Of a DNA stretch of 64,000 nucleotides, positions 24,648-32,807 are shown one piece after another (positions within the stretch are counted from its first letter, which is position 1; each line of letters starts with the position of its first letter). Below the pieces are notes generated by a model that saw only the letters and a program-made list of their open reading frames with translations, ran no database searches and was not told where the DNA came from. This DNA is from Phaeocystidibacter marisrubri (GTDB taxonomy: Bacteria; Bacteroidota; Bacteroidia; Flavobacteriales; Schleiferiaceae): assembly GCF_008933165.1 (NCBI RefSeq), contig NZ_WBVQ01000002.1, positions 705,569-769,568 on the forward strand, read 5' to 3'. A program made the position numbers and the translations under genes.

Positions 24648-27155
24648 ATGCACGTATTAAAAAGAGACGGACGGAAAGAAGCCGTTAAATTTGACAAAAT
24701 CACAGCGAGAATCCAGAAGCTTTGCTACGGATTGAGTCCGCTTACGGACCCTACCGCTGTTGCAATGCGTGTTATTGAGGGCTTGTACGACGGAGTGACC
24801 ACTTCGGAGTTAGATAGCCTAGCTGCTGAGATTGCAGCTTCAATGACCATCAAGCACCCTGATTATGCGAAACTAGCTGCGCGTATCGCGGTTTCTAACC
24901 TTCATAAAAACACGACCAAATCGTTCTCTGAAACCATGAACGATTTGCACGAGTACGTGAACCCAAAAACCGGTCTTCACTCTCCGTTAATTGCTGATGA
25001 TGTGCATGAGATCATCCAGAAGAACGCAGAGTTCCTAGATTCAGCATTGATCTACGACCGCGATTTCAGTTATGACTACTTCGGGTTTAAAACACTTGAA
25101 CGTTCATACCTTCTTCGCGTAAACGGTCAGATTGCCGAACGTCCACAACACATGTTGATGCGCGTTTCTATCGGTATTCACAAAGAAGACTTGGAAGCTG
25201 CTGTTGAAACGTACGAGTTGATGTCGAAGAAATACTTCACACATGCAACTCCAACCCTTTTCAATTCAGGTACTCCAAAACCTCAAATGTCATCTTGTTT
25301 CCTTCTTCAAATGAAGGACGATAGCATTGATGGTATTTACGACACGTTGAAGCAATGTGCTAAGATTTCACAAAGTGCAGGTGGGATTGGTCTTAGCGCT
25401 CACAACATTCGTGCAACAGGTTCTTACATCCGCGGAACAAACGGCACCTCAAACGGTCTCGTTCCAATGCTTCGCGTATTCAACGATACAGCTCGTTACG
25501 TTGACCAAGGTGGTGGTAAACGCAAGGGTTCATTCGCCGTATATCTTGAGCCATGGCACGCTGACATCTTCGAATTCCTCGATTTGAAGAAGAACCACGG
25601 TAAGGAAGAAATGCGTGCACGCGACCTCTTCTACGCAATGTGGTTGAACGATCTTTTCATGAAGCGCGTTGAAGAAGATGGACAGTGGACATTGATGGAT
25701 CCAAACGAGTGTGGGGATCTATGTGATACCTATGGCGAAGAATTTGATGCACTTTACACCAAATACGAAGCTGAAGGCAAAGGTCGCAAGACCATCAAAG
25801 CACGTGAGCTTTGGCAAAAAATCATGGAGTCTCAAATTGAAACGGGAACTCCATACATGCTCTACAAAGACGCGGCTAACTCCAAGAGTAACCAAAAGAA
25901 CCTCGGTACCATCCGCAGTTCTAACCTTTGTACAGAGATCATTGAGTACACTGCACCAGACGAAGTTGCAGTATGTAACCTCGCGTCTATCGCATTGCCT
26001 ATGTTCATTGAAGATGGTGAATTCAACCACCAACTTCTTTACGATGTAACCTATAAGGTGACGCGTAACTTGAACGTGATCATTGATCGCAACTACTACC
26101 CAGTTCCAGAAGCGCGCAATAGCAACATGCGCCACCGTCCAATTGGGATCGGTGTTCAAGGTTTGGCCGATGCATTCATCATGATGCGTTATCCATTCAC
26201 TTCGGATGAAGCGAAGCAGTTGAACAAAGACATCTTTGAAACGATTTACTTCGCTGCATTGAAGTCGTCAATGGATCTCGCTCAAGAAGAAGGTGCTTAT
26301 GAAACTTGGGCCGGTTCTCCGATCTCTAAAGGCGAATTCCAATTCGATATGTGGGGAATCTCTGCAAGCGAATTGAGCGGACGCTGGGATTGGGAAAACC
26401 TTCGCAAAGAAGTGGTGAAAACAGGTGTGAGAAACTCACTTCTACTCGCTCCAATGCCAACCGCTTCTACCTCACAAATCTTGGGTAACAACGAGTGTTT
26501 TGAGCCTTACACCTCAAACATTTACACACGTCGAGTTCTTTCGGGTGAGTTCATCGTTGTGAACAAACACCTCCTTCTAGACCTCGTAAACCTCGGTTTG
26601 TGGAACGAAGACATCAAGAATGAAATCATGCGTGCCAATGGTTCTATTCAGCACATCGATGTCATTCCTGAAAACATCAAAGAATTGTACAAAACCGTTT
26701 GGGAATTGTCCATGAGAGATATCATCGATATGTCTGCAGATCGCGGTGCATTTATCGACCAATCTCAGAGCCTCAACTTGTTTATCGAGGCACCGAACAT
26801 GGGTAAACTTACTTCTATGCACTTCTACGCATGGAAGAAAGGTCTCAAAACCGGTATGTACTACCTCAGAACAAAAGCAGCATCAGCTGCTATCAAATTC
26901 ACCGTTGCTAAACAAGCAAAGTCTGAAGTTGAGCCTGTAACAGAAGGTAAAATCAATACAACTGCACCATCGGCAGCAGAAGCCCAAGTAGCCTCTCAAG
27001 CAGCAGCAAATGCTCAGAAGCTCGCTGAAGCTCAGAAGTCGATGACGATGGAAAACCAAGTAGTTATGCCTGTTCAAGGTAAGTCGTACACCGACGAAGA
27101 AATGATTACTTGTTCCATTGACAATCCAGATGAATGTGAAGCTTGTGGCTCATAA
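24648..27155 (+). CDS. nrdA: Ribonucleotide reductase class Ia, large subunit
   Basis: Catalytic subunit, 835 residues. An N-terminal ATP-cone (about 1-95, from [20 protein letters not shown]) gives overall dATP/ATP control. The active site includes Cys in MSSCFLLQM, the NLCTEI segment with Asn/Cys/Glu, and [19 protein letters not shown]; the C-terminal redox pair is CEACGS. An Ala/Gln-rich flexible linker (about 760-800) precedes that tail, as needed for the swinging cysteine pair. Ends at an intrinsic terminator. Confidence 0.97.
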   Translation: MHVLKRDGRKEAVKFDKITARIQKLCYGLSPLTDPTAVAMRVIEGLYDGVTTSELDSLAAEIAASMTIKHPDYAKLAARIAVSNLHKNTTKSFSETMNDLHEYVNPKTGLHSPLIADDVHEIIQKNAEFLDSALIYDRDFSYDYFGFKTLERSYLLRVNGQIAERPQHMLMRVSIGIHKEDLEAAVETYELMSKKYFTHATPTLFNSGTPKPQMSSCFLLQMKDDSIDGIYDTLKQCAKISQSAGGIGLSAHNIRATGSYIRGTNGTSNGLVPMLRVFNDTARYVDQGGGKRKGSFAVYLEPWHADIFEFLDLKKNHGKEEMRARDLFYAMWLNDLFMKRVEEDGQWTLMDPNECGDLCDTYGEEFDALYTKYEAEGKGRKTIKARELWQKIMESQIETGTPYMLYKDAANSKSNQKNLGTIRSSNLCTEIIEYTAPDEVAVCNLASIALPMFIEDGEFNHQLLYDVTYKVTRNLNVIIDRNYYPVPEARNSNMRHRPIGIGVQGLADAFIMMRYPFTSDEAKQLNKDIFETIYFAALKSSMDLAQEEGAYETWAGSPISKGEFQFDMWGISASELSGRWDWENLRKEVVKTGVRNSLLLAPMPTASTSQILGNNECFEPYTSNIYTRRVLSGEFIVVNKHLLLDLVNLGLWNEDIKNEIMRANGSIQHIDVIPENIKELYKTVWELSMRDIIDMSADRGAFIDQSQSLNLFIEAPNMGKLTSMHFYAWKKGLKTGMYYLRTKAASAAIKFTVAKQAKSEVEPVTEGKINTTAPSAAEAQVASQAAANAQKLAEAQKSMTMENQVVMPVQGKSYTDEEMITCSIDNPDECEACGS

Positions 27156-27196
27156 ATCATCTTAAACGTTCATAGCGCGCCGGTTTCCGGTAAGTC

Positions 27197-27233
27197 ATGC
27201 CCTGCATCTCCATAGTGCGGGGCATTTCTTTTT
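27197..27233 (+). terminator. Intrinsic terminator of nrdBA
   Basis: Ten-bp stem ATGCCCTGCA/TGCGGGGCAT (one G-T pair), 9-nt loop, then TTCTTTTT. Confidence 0.8.
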
Positions 27234-27240
27234 ACCTTAG
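27233..27240 (+). promoter_or_regulatory. -7 promoter element, predicted leaderless start of 27246 gene
   Basis: TACCTTAG ends 5 nt before the ATG at 27246 and starts at the end of the nrdA terminator T-run. Confidence 0.5.
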
Positions 27241-27245
27241 TACAT

Positions 27246-27596
27246 ATGAAAGTGGAAAAGATTCTCACTGCGATGGCCCTTATGCTATTCAGTATTTACG
27301 AACTCATTTGGGCGCTTTACCGACTGCATGTGCCTTCCTTTGGCATTGGAGTAGGTGCAGGGCTCATTGCTGCGTTGTGGCTCCTCTTTCCATCTCCAAA
27401 TCGCATCTTTTTCCCCATGCATATTAAGCTGATTCCGGATCGAATTCGCTTCATAGGAGAATTCGTACTCTATCTGTGGACTTTCTTCTACACCCTACAC
27501 TATCAAAACTTTTACTTAGCCCTGCTCTTTGGAACACTCTGTGCAATGAGTGCGTTTGACAATCAAAGACTGATCAAAGCCCTATGGCAAAAATAA
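27246..27596 (+). CDS. Membrane protein of unknown function
   Basis: 116 residues with about four hydrophobic segments (roughly 7-24, 32-50, 71-86, 88-104). Charged loop HIKLIPDRIRFI between the second and third. No family recognised. It overlaps the next gene by 13 bp, so the pair is probably co-translated. Confidence 0.6.
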   Translation: MKVEKILTAMALMLFSIYELIWALYRLHVPSFGIGVGAGLIAALWLLFPSPNRIFFPMHIKLIPDRIRFIGEFVLYLWTFFYTLHYQNFYLALLFGTLCAMSAFDNQRLIKALWQK

Positions 27597-28066
27597 TCCA
27601 CCTTCTATCCTTCCTAATCCTAGGCACAACTGCCATGGCCCAAACGCAGATAGATCCCGATAGCGTGATGACCGTCGTTCTCAACGCACTAACTACGGAA
27701 GAGCATACGGCCCATGGAAATATCGATTCGCTCTTGGCAGCGGGTTCGTGGGAAGCGCTTGCCTACTGGGACATGACGACTCCCAAAACGGTAGAATCGC
27801 TACAAGAAGCTGTAGGAGATCGATATTCCTTTGGAGAAAGTGAGTTTCAAATTGATCTCATCGACCCCAACAATCCGCGCCAGGTGGGCATCTCAGTAAA
27901 AGGTCAGTACCGCAGAAGTGACTACACCTTATCCCTATTCACTGAAGCCAATGGCCCAAAACAGCAATTGGACATCTGGTACATTGATGAAAAATACCTG
28001 GTCATCGAATTGGATAAATTGAGGATATTCCTCACCCACGAAAAGAGCTATTACCTACTTGACTAA
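27584..28066 (+). CDS. Exported protein of unknown function
   Basis: 160 residues with a signal peptide (about 1-19, cleavage after TTAMA before QTQ). The mature part is mixed alpha/beta with acidic character and two Trp/Tyr-rich strands (LDIWYIDEKYLVIELD); size and pattern resemble small periplasmic lipocalin- or SnoaL-like proteins, but no family is recognised. Overlaps the upstream membrane-protein gene by 13 bp. Confidence 0.6.
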   Translation: MAKIIHLLSFLILGTTAMAQTQIDPDSVMTVVLNALTTEEHTAHGNIDSLLAAGSWEALAYWDMTTPKTVESLQEAVGDRYSFGESEFQIDLIDPNNPRQVGISVKGQYRRSDYTLSLFTEANGPKQQLDIWYIDEKYLVIELDKLRIFLTHEKSYYLLD

Positions 28067-28150
28067 TGTGAATCGGTTTATAAAAGGAGTATTTATCCAC
28101 AAAAGCGTAAGAACTCACTCTCTTTGGTAATCCCTTTCAGGTCAATTGTG

Positions 28151-28158
28151 TATATTCA
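28151..28158 (+). promoter_or_regulatory. -7 promoter-like element before the 60-aa membrane protein
   Basis: TATATTCA, 24 nt before the ATG at 28183. Confidence 0.4.
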
Positions 28159-28182
28159 AACAGAACAACAACCTGAACGAAC

Positions 28183-28365
28183 ATGAGTGATCCACGTGAC
28201 CGACGAAGCTACCGGCAACGACAGGCAATTCGTCAACGCGCTAAAAAAATTCAGAAAACCCAAAGTCGAAAGCTGACGAAGGCTGAATGGACCCAAATTT
28301 TCTTTGTGATCCTAGTGATTGGCGCCATCGTAGCCGCCGCAATTTGGATGGCCGACCAATTGTAA
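28183..28365 (+). CDS. Small single-span membrane protein with basic N-terminus (60 aa)
   Basis: The first about 33 residues are strongly basic (MSDPRDRRSYRQRQAIRQRA...) and the rest is one transmembrane helix (about 37-56). The basic half would stay in the cytoplasm, where it could contact nucleic acid or phospholipid heads. Own promoter-like element. No family recognised. Confidence 0.55.
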   Translation: MSDPRDRRSYRQRQAIRQRAKKIQKTQSRKLTKAEWTQIFFVILVIGAIVAAAIWMADQL

Positions 28366-28368
28366 GAA

Positions 28369-28400
28369 TTTGGTTACAATTGTAATTAATTGTATTTTCA
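28369..28400 (+). promoter_or_regulatory. Promoter of the 28-aa membrane peptide
   Basis: TTTG (28369-28372), 20-nt spacer, TATTTTCA (28393-28400). The spacing fits the Bacteroidota -33/-7 arrangement; the peptide ATG is 27 nt further. Confidence 0.45.
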
Positions 28401-28427
28401 TAGTCGAACAATCCCAACTTACTGATT

Positions 28428-28514
28428 ATGAAAGCCTTTAATCTACAAATTGCAGGGGTCCTTTTAATCATCGCATTAATTGTCGGCTTCGCAATATCTG
28501 CAGCAGGTGCGTAA
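28428..28514 (+). CDS. 28-aa hydrophobic peptide
   Basis: MKAFNLQIAGVLLIIALIVG followed by FAISAAGA: essentially one transmembrane helix with a lysine at the N-terminus. A -33/-7 promoter with good spacing sits just upstream. Candidate small membrane protein or toxin-like peptide; translation is not shown. Confidence 0.4.
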   Translation: MKAFNLQIAGVLLIIALIVGFAISAAGA

Positions 28515-28531
28515 CCCCCGAGATTGAAACG

Positions 28532-28539
28532 TATCTTTG
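28532..28539 (+). promoter_or_regulatory. -7 promoter element, predicted leaderless GTG start
   Basis: TATCTTTG, exact match, ends 4 nt (CGCT) before the GTG at 28544. Confidence 0.6.
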
Positions 28540-28543
28540 CGCT

Positions 28544-28765
28544 GTGAAAACGGCTGTAAAAATTGTTTCAGGACTTGTCGCACTCCTCTTGTTAGTAGGA
28601 ATTCTACCCACAGGAGAAGACAACTTTACTAGCCATGCATTCCCAGCGGGAATGCTGGCTTTTGCTTTTTTATGGGTACCTCTGTTCTTGTTCTATCGAT
28701 ACGATTCCAAGAATACCATTCATCGTGAGGAATTGGAAAAATCGAAACGAACGGAAGAGGAATAG
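28544..28765 (+). CDS. Small two-TM membrane protein (73 aa), GTG start
   Basis: Two hydrophobic segments (about 6-22 and 34-51) and a charged tail REELEKSKRTEEE. The GTG start is supported by the promoter octamer 4 nt upstream. No family recognised. Its stop is 2 bp from the stop of the convergent DUF1853 gene. Confidence 0.6.
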   Translation: MKTAVKIVSGLVALLLLVGILPTGEDNFTSHAFPAGMLAFAFLWVPLFLFYRYDSKNTIHREELEKSKRTEEE

Positions 28766-28767
28766 CG

Positions 28768-29532
28768 CTAGGCGTTCCTTCTAAAGATGATGTGCTTGGG
28801 TCCCTCTTTCCAAGCATGAAGCTCACCCTCTAACCGCACAATGGTTTCTGAAGATGGTTCCGGTGGCCAACTGATCCAATTCCACCTTCCTTTAAAGGGG
28901 TGCTCGTCGCCATCAGGTGTATCAAATGTCCACTCTCCTCGCTCAGAATCTGGGTGAATCAATGGATCTTCACAATGCTTTCCTCCTCGTTCTTCAAAGA
29001 GTCGGCCTTTCGACAAAATTCTACTTTCCACCCTATCGTTTGGATAGTGCTCTTGGGTATACTTCATTCCTTCTCGCAATTGTCGATCAAACTTCATCAA
29101 GCGCTCATCGATCACATCCTTCCCGTCTGATCCTGAAATTTGATACATCCCATTTACAGAGATATAGAGATAGAATTTTACCGATACCTCAAGGTGAAGT
29201 ATTCCACCGTCTGGCTTTCGAATGATGAAGTCCAATTCCGTCAACTGGCGCTTCCCTTCAAAAATATCAATGCTGCGCTCCAATACTTCGTATTCTGAAT
29301 GGGCTTCAAATGCGGCAAGAACTAATCGCTCAAAGAGTCGACCTAAGCGAACTTTACTCGTGGCCAACCACTCTGAAATCTGCTCCAACTCGGAATCGAG
29401 CACCTCTGAAACAATTCCATCAGAAAAATCGTTTGGAAAATTCCATGTTGCGTCTAACACCAGTAAATTAGGCGAGTGAATAATCCATTCTATGGCGGTT
29501 TTCAATTCCTTGTGGCTGGGGAGCGTCAACAT
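28768..29532 (-). CDS. DUF1853 family protein (PD-(D/E)XK nuclease-like)
   Basis: 254-residue protein of the DUF1853 family. The core motif E-x-D...E-x-x-x-K is visible: LTELDFIIRKPDGGILHLEVSVKFYL near residues 97-122 (split here by the description; key residues Glu, Asp, Glu, Lys), preceded by LGRLFERLV. That pattern is the PD-(D/E)XK nuclease fold signature. A W-rich C-terminal part (GRWNWISWPPE) follows. Cellular role unknown. Its ATG is only 20 bp from the GTG of the divergent TerB-DnaJ gene. Confidence 0.8.
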   Translation of the reverse strand: MLTLPSHKELKTAIEWIIHSPNLLVLDATWNFPNDFSDGIVSEVLDSELEQISEWLATSKVRLGRLFERLVLAAFEAHSEYEVLERSIDIFEGKRQLTELDFIIRKPDGGILHLEVSVKFYLYISVNGMYQISGSDGKDVIDERLMKFDRQLREGMKYTQEHYPNDRVESRILSKGRLFEERGGKHCEDPLIHPDSERGEWTFDTPDGDEHPFKGRWNWISWPPEPSSETIVRLEGELHAWKEGPKHIIFRRNA

Positions 29533-29552
29533 GAATCTAAGATAAGAGAATA

Positions 29553-30317
29553 GTGAAGAAAATTTGGAGTGTAATTGGCGGAGTGAGCGGTTGGCTCATG
29601 GGTGGTCCAATCGGTGGTCTCATTGGATTTGCCCTAGCTGAATTGCTTACAACCGATCAAAGTGGTCCAAAACGAAGAGCGGCTGATGCCTTCCGTACTG
29701 GAGGAAGATCAGCCAAAGATCAACATGTACAACCCGGCGATTTCCATGTGAGTTTACTTGTGCTTTCTGCAATTGTCATTAAAGCAGATGGCGTAGTTGA
29801 TCAAAGAGAGTTGGACTATGTACGCCAGCGTTTCGTGCAGATGTTTGGAAAGCAAAAGGCCAATGAGAGTTTTGAGATTTTTAAAACCATCGTCAATAAA
29901 GACATTAAGGTAACACCGATCTGCGAACAGATTCGTCGCAATATGGCTCACAGTAGCCGTTTGCAACTCATTTACTTCCTATTTGGAGTAGCTGGTGCAG
30001 ATGGAACAACAGATTTTTCCGAAGTTGATGTGATCCGCAGAATTGCGCGAAATCTCTACATCAGCGATGCCGACTTTGAATCGATTAAGGCCATTTTCCA
30101 GCCAGCCAACAACCTCGCAGCTGCATACGTGATTTTGGAGATATCAGAAGATGCATCAGAAGCCGAAATCAAAAAGGCCTACCGTAAAATGGCGGTTAAA
30201 TATCACCCCGACAAGCTTCAACATTTGGGAGAAGACGTGCAAAAAGCCGCACAGGAAAAATTCATCAAGGTTCAAGAAGCCTACGATGCGATTTGTAAAG
30301 CAAAAGGCATCAGCTAG
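29553..30317 (+). CDS. DjlA-like co-chaperone: TerB domain plus C-terminal J domain
   Basis: 254 residues with a GTG start. Residues 3-32 are a glycine-rich hydrophobic segment (GWLMGGPIGGLIGFALAELL), probably a membrane hairpin or anchor. A TerB-like tellurite/alpha-helical domain covers about 60-180 (AIVIKADGVVDQRELDYV, GADGTTDFSEVD acidic loops). A DnaJ domain ends the protein with AYRKMAVKYHPDKLQHLG, i.e. the HPD tripeptide that stimulates DnaK. This is the DjlA architecture. It stops on the interlocked CTAG shared with the convergent SanA-like gene. Confidence 0.88.
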   Translation: MKKIWSVIGGVSGWLMGGPIGGLIGFALAELLTTDQSGPKRRAADAFRTGGRSAKDQHVQPGDFHVSLLVLSAIVIKADGVVDQRELDYVRQRFVQMFGKQKANESFEIFKTIVNKDIKVTPICEQIRRNMAHSSRLQLIYFLFGVAGADGTTDFSEVDVIRRIARNLYISDADFESIKAIFQPANNLAAAYVILEISEDASEAEIKKAYRKMAVKYHPDKLQHLGEDVQKAAQEKFIKVQEAYDAICKAKGIS

Positions 30318-30970
30318 TCGGCCGGGATTTCAACAGGTTCCCCCAAATGACGTGGATCCGTTCCTAAAATATAGAGGTCGAGCATCATTTTACATCGTGC
30401 AAAGTACTCGCGAGTTCTCGTTTTGAAGCCCATTTTGGCTGAAACGTCTTTGGCATTGTAGCCCCACGCTTTAATTCCGTTTTCACGAGCGAGATAAATG
30501 GCCCTTTCATTATGGAAAGCCTGACTAATCACTACGATACTGTCTTGGCCGAACACCTCCTTAGATCTCACCATAGAATCTAAGGTTCGTAGACCAGCAA
30601 AATCCAAGTGAATATGATCTTTGGGAATCCCTGCCTCAATAAGGGCCTTTTGCATTTCCACAGGCTCATTGTAATAAACCGTCCGATTATCTCCACTCAC
30701 CAATATTCGGTCAACTACCCCAGCAAAATAGAGCTCCGTTGCCGCTTTAATTCTATACTTGAAATAGAAATTATCCTGACCATTTGAGAGCTTTGGACTT
30801 GTCCCCAAAACAACTCCAACGTGTACATGTGGCATATCCGAGAGCGAGGATGAACAGAAAGGAGACGAATATGACGCTACGTGATGATCCACCCAAAACA
30901 CGGATGCGATGAGTAGAATCAAGGTCGCGATTATTCGCTTTAACCACTTCTTGGAGGGACGCCATTTCAT
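30314..30970 (-). CDS. SanA/YdcF-like (DUF218) inner-membrane protein
   Basis: 218 residues. N-terminal membrane anchor (about 10-27, after KKWLKR), then a DUF218 domain: GVVLGTSPKLSNGQDNFYF, RILVSGDNR, DFAGLRTLDSMVRSKEVFG, VVISQAFHNERAIYLAREN. These are the SanA-type motifs; E. coli SanA affects envelope permeability and vancomycin resistance at high temperature. ATG 30970 (MKWRPSKK) chosen because it places the basic patch directly before the anchor; a longer frame to 31060 exists. Confidence 0.85.
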   Translation of the reverse strand: MKWRPSKKWLKRIIATLILLIASVFWVDHHVASYSSPFCSSSLSDMPHVHVGVVLGTSPKLSNGQDNFYFKYRIKAATELYFAGVVDRILVSGDNRTVYYNEPVEMQKALIEAGIPKDHIHLDFAGLRTLDSMVRSKEVFGQDSIVVISQAFHNERAIYLARENGIKAWGYNAKDVSAKMGFKTRTREYFARCKMMLDLYILGTDPRHLGEPVEIPAD

Positions 30971-31077
30971 ACTTGTGAAAAAACGAAAAAGAACAGACTC
31001 TCTTGCATTCTCAAGGGGGTGAAATTCGAAAGTTTTCAAAAAGACGAAATAACCATCCACAAAAGCGCACGGATTGC

Positions 31078-31085
31078 TACCTTTG
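31078..31085 (+). promoter_or_regulatory. -7 promoter element of polyprenyl synthetase
   Basis: TACCTTTG, exact match, 10 nt before the ATG at 31096. Confidence 0.6.
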
Positions 31086-31095
31086 ATCCCGATCC

Positions 31096-32070
31096 ATGGC
31101 CAGCATCGACCACATCAAAAAACCTATCGCCAGTGAAATGGCCGCCTTTGAACCTAAGTTCAAAGAGGCGATGAAGAGTCGTGTTGCTCTACTCGATAGA
31201 ATCACCCATTACATTGTACGTAGAAAAGGCAAGCAATTGCGTCCCATGCTCGTATTCCTAACAGCGAATATGCACGGGAAAGTAAATGAATCTACCTACC
31301 GAGGTGCCAGTTTGATAGAGTTGATGCACACCGCCACCTTGGTACACGACGATGTGGTAGACGACTCCAATATGCGTCGTGGCTTCTTCAGCATCAACGC
31401 ACTTTGGAAAAATAAAATCGCCATTCTCGTTGGTGATTACTTACTATCAAAAGTATTGCTCCTCGCCGTTGAACATGAAGAGCATCAATTACTGCAGATC
31501 GTTTCTACTGCTGTTCGCGAAATGTCTGAAGGCGAATTGCTCCAAATCGAAAAGGCGCGTCGCCTGGACATCGATGAATCAATTTACTTCGAAATCATCC
31601 GTCAAAAAACAGCATCGCTCATTGCGTCATGTTGTGGAGTAGGTACTGCCAGTGTTGGAGCCGACGCGGAAACCGTAGCAAAAATGCGCCTATTCGGAGA
31701 ATGGCTCGGCATCGCTTTCCAAATTAAAGACGACCTATTCGACTACGAAGCGACGAACAAAACGGGTAAACCAACGGGTATCGACATCAAGGAGCAAAAG
31801 ATGACCTTGCCTTTGATTTACGCCTTGAACACTGCTACTCCTGCCGATAAAAAGCGTGTGATTCGAATTGTGAAGAAACATCACAATAACCCAAAGAAGG
31901 TCGCTGAGGTCATCGACTTCGTCCACAAAAGCGGCGGAATTGAATATGCCCACTCCCGAATGGTGGAATATCAAAACAAGGCCCTAGAAGTTCTCGAATC
32001 CTACCCCGAATCCGATTACAAAACCGCTCTTCTCGAGTTGGTGGCGTATGTGATTGATAGGAAGAAGTAG
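31096..32070 (+). CDS. Trans-polyprenyl diphosphate synthase
   Basis: Long-chain isoprenyl diphosphate synthase (324 residues) that builds the menaquinone side chain. First Asp-rich motif LVHDDVVDDSNMRRG, substrate Lys/Arg in RRKGKQLRPM, and second motif FQIKDDLFDYEA. The residues five before the first motif (MHTATLVHDD) are small, consistent with a long-chain product (C30-C40); exact length cannot be read. Apparently monocistronic. Confidence 0.93.
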   Translation: MASIDHIKKPIASEMAAFEPKFKEAMKSRVALLDRITHYIVRRKGKQLRPMLVFLTANMHGKVNESTYRGASLIELMHTATLVHDDVVDDSNMRRGFFSINALWKNKIAILVGDYLLSKVLLLAVEHEEHQLLQIVSTAVREMSEGELLQIEKARRLDIDESIYFEIIRQKTASLIASCCGVGTASVGADAETVAKMRLFGEWLGIAFQIKDDLFDYEATNKTGKPTGIDIKEQKMTLPLIYALNTATPADKKRVIRIVKKHHNNPKKVAEVIDFVHKSGGIEYAHSRMVEYQNKALEVLESYPESDYKTALLELVAYVIDRKK

Positions 32071-32130
32071 GGTTGTTGGCTAGTAGCCGGAACCTGGAGC
32101 CGTGTCCCAGCTTCTCAAACTCATTGTGAT

Positions 32131-32634
32131 ATGTCGACAAAACACTACCGATTATATCAGGAGAAAGTAAAAGACAACCGCTTAGTGGATTCAGAGGAAT
32201 CAGAGGTCCTTCTAACGCTTGGTGAAGGACTATACGCTCCCGCCTTACCCCTTTTGCTCTACTACGCACTAGAATCCACGGATTACTACTGTTGTATGCA
32301 TGCGGTTCAGGGGCTTCATTCATGGGATCTGTCAGAACATCGCGAGAGAATTAAATCTGCGCTTCATGTCGTAAACCGCGACAATTCATTTAACGAATGG
32401 CTACCCGGAATGCTTCCGCACATTCATCCGACCACCGAAAAGCTTCAAGAGTATTACGAAATTGGGACATGGATTTCCAACGATAGATCAGCGGGCATTC
32501 TCTTTGGAATGAGCCTTTCTCAAGGTGGAAAGCCCTTCTTTGAACGAGCCCTCAATGATCCCGAATGGGAGATAGACGACCGCGGCGTAAGCCTCTGGAG
32601 AGTGGCTGAACTCATCCAACAAAAGATGAAATGA
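32131..32634 (+). CDS. Conserved-looking soluble protein, unknown function
   Basis: 167 residues, no signal peptide, helical throughout, with a Tyr/Cys-rich segment LESTDYYCCMHAVQ and a C-terminal half that includes TWISNDRSAGILFGMSLSQG. The pattern of short amphipathic helices resembles HEAT-like or immunity-type proteins, but I cannot assign a family. Confidence 0.5.
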   Translation: MSTKHYRLYQEKVKDNRLVDSEESEVLLTLGEGLYAPALPLLLYYALESTDYYCCMHAVQGLHSWDLSEHRERIKSALHVVNRDNSFNEWLPGMLPHIHPTTEKLQEYYEIGTWISNDRSAGILFGMSLSQGGKPFFERALNDPEWEIDDRGVSLWRVAELIQQKMK

Positions 32635-32662
32635 GGAGCTGAGCACTAGTCGCCAGTCTTAG

Positions 32663-32802
32663 CCTAACCACTAAAACTCACCTCCTTTAACCTCTTAAAC
32701 CCCTTTAACCCATAAAACTTCTTAAACCCCTTAAACCTCTAAACCCATAAAACCCCATAAACCTCTCTCCCCCTTCCCATAACCCAACAATCTCTTACCT
32801 TA
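32663..32802 (+). repeat. 140-nt G-free tract with degenerate TTAAACCC repeats, upstream of dnaG
   Basis: From 32663 to 32802 the plus strand contains no G at all. Within about 32681-32770 it is built of degenerate 8-11-nt units such as CTTTAACC, CTTAAACCCC, CTAAACC and CATAAAACCC. It runs right up to the dnaG start and includes most of the -7 element TACCTTAG. Confidence 0.75.
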
Positions 32803-32803
32803 G
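32796..32803 (+). promoter_or_regulatory. -7 promoter element, predicted leaderless start of dnaG
   Basis: TACCTTAG (one mismatch) ends 4 nt (CCAC) before the ATG at 32808. Confidence 0.55.
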
Positions 32804-32807
32804 CCAC

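Noticed and set aside
32663-32802. CRISPR array or tandem satellite
   Set aside because: Units are short, degenerate and without spacers; kept as a G-free repeat-like tract instead.
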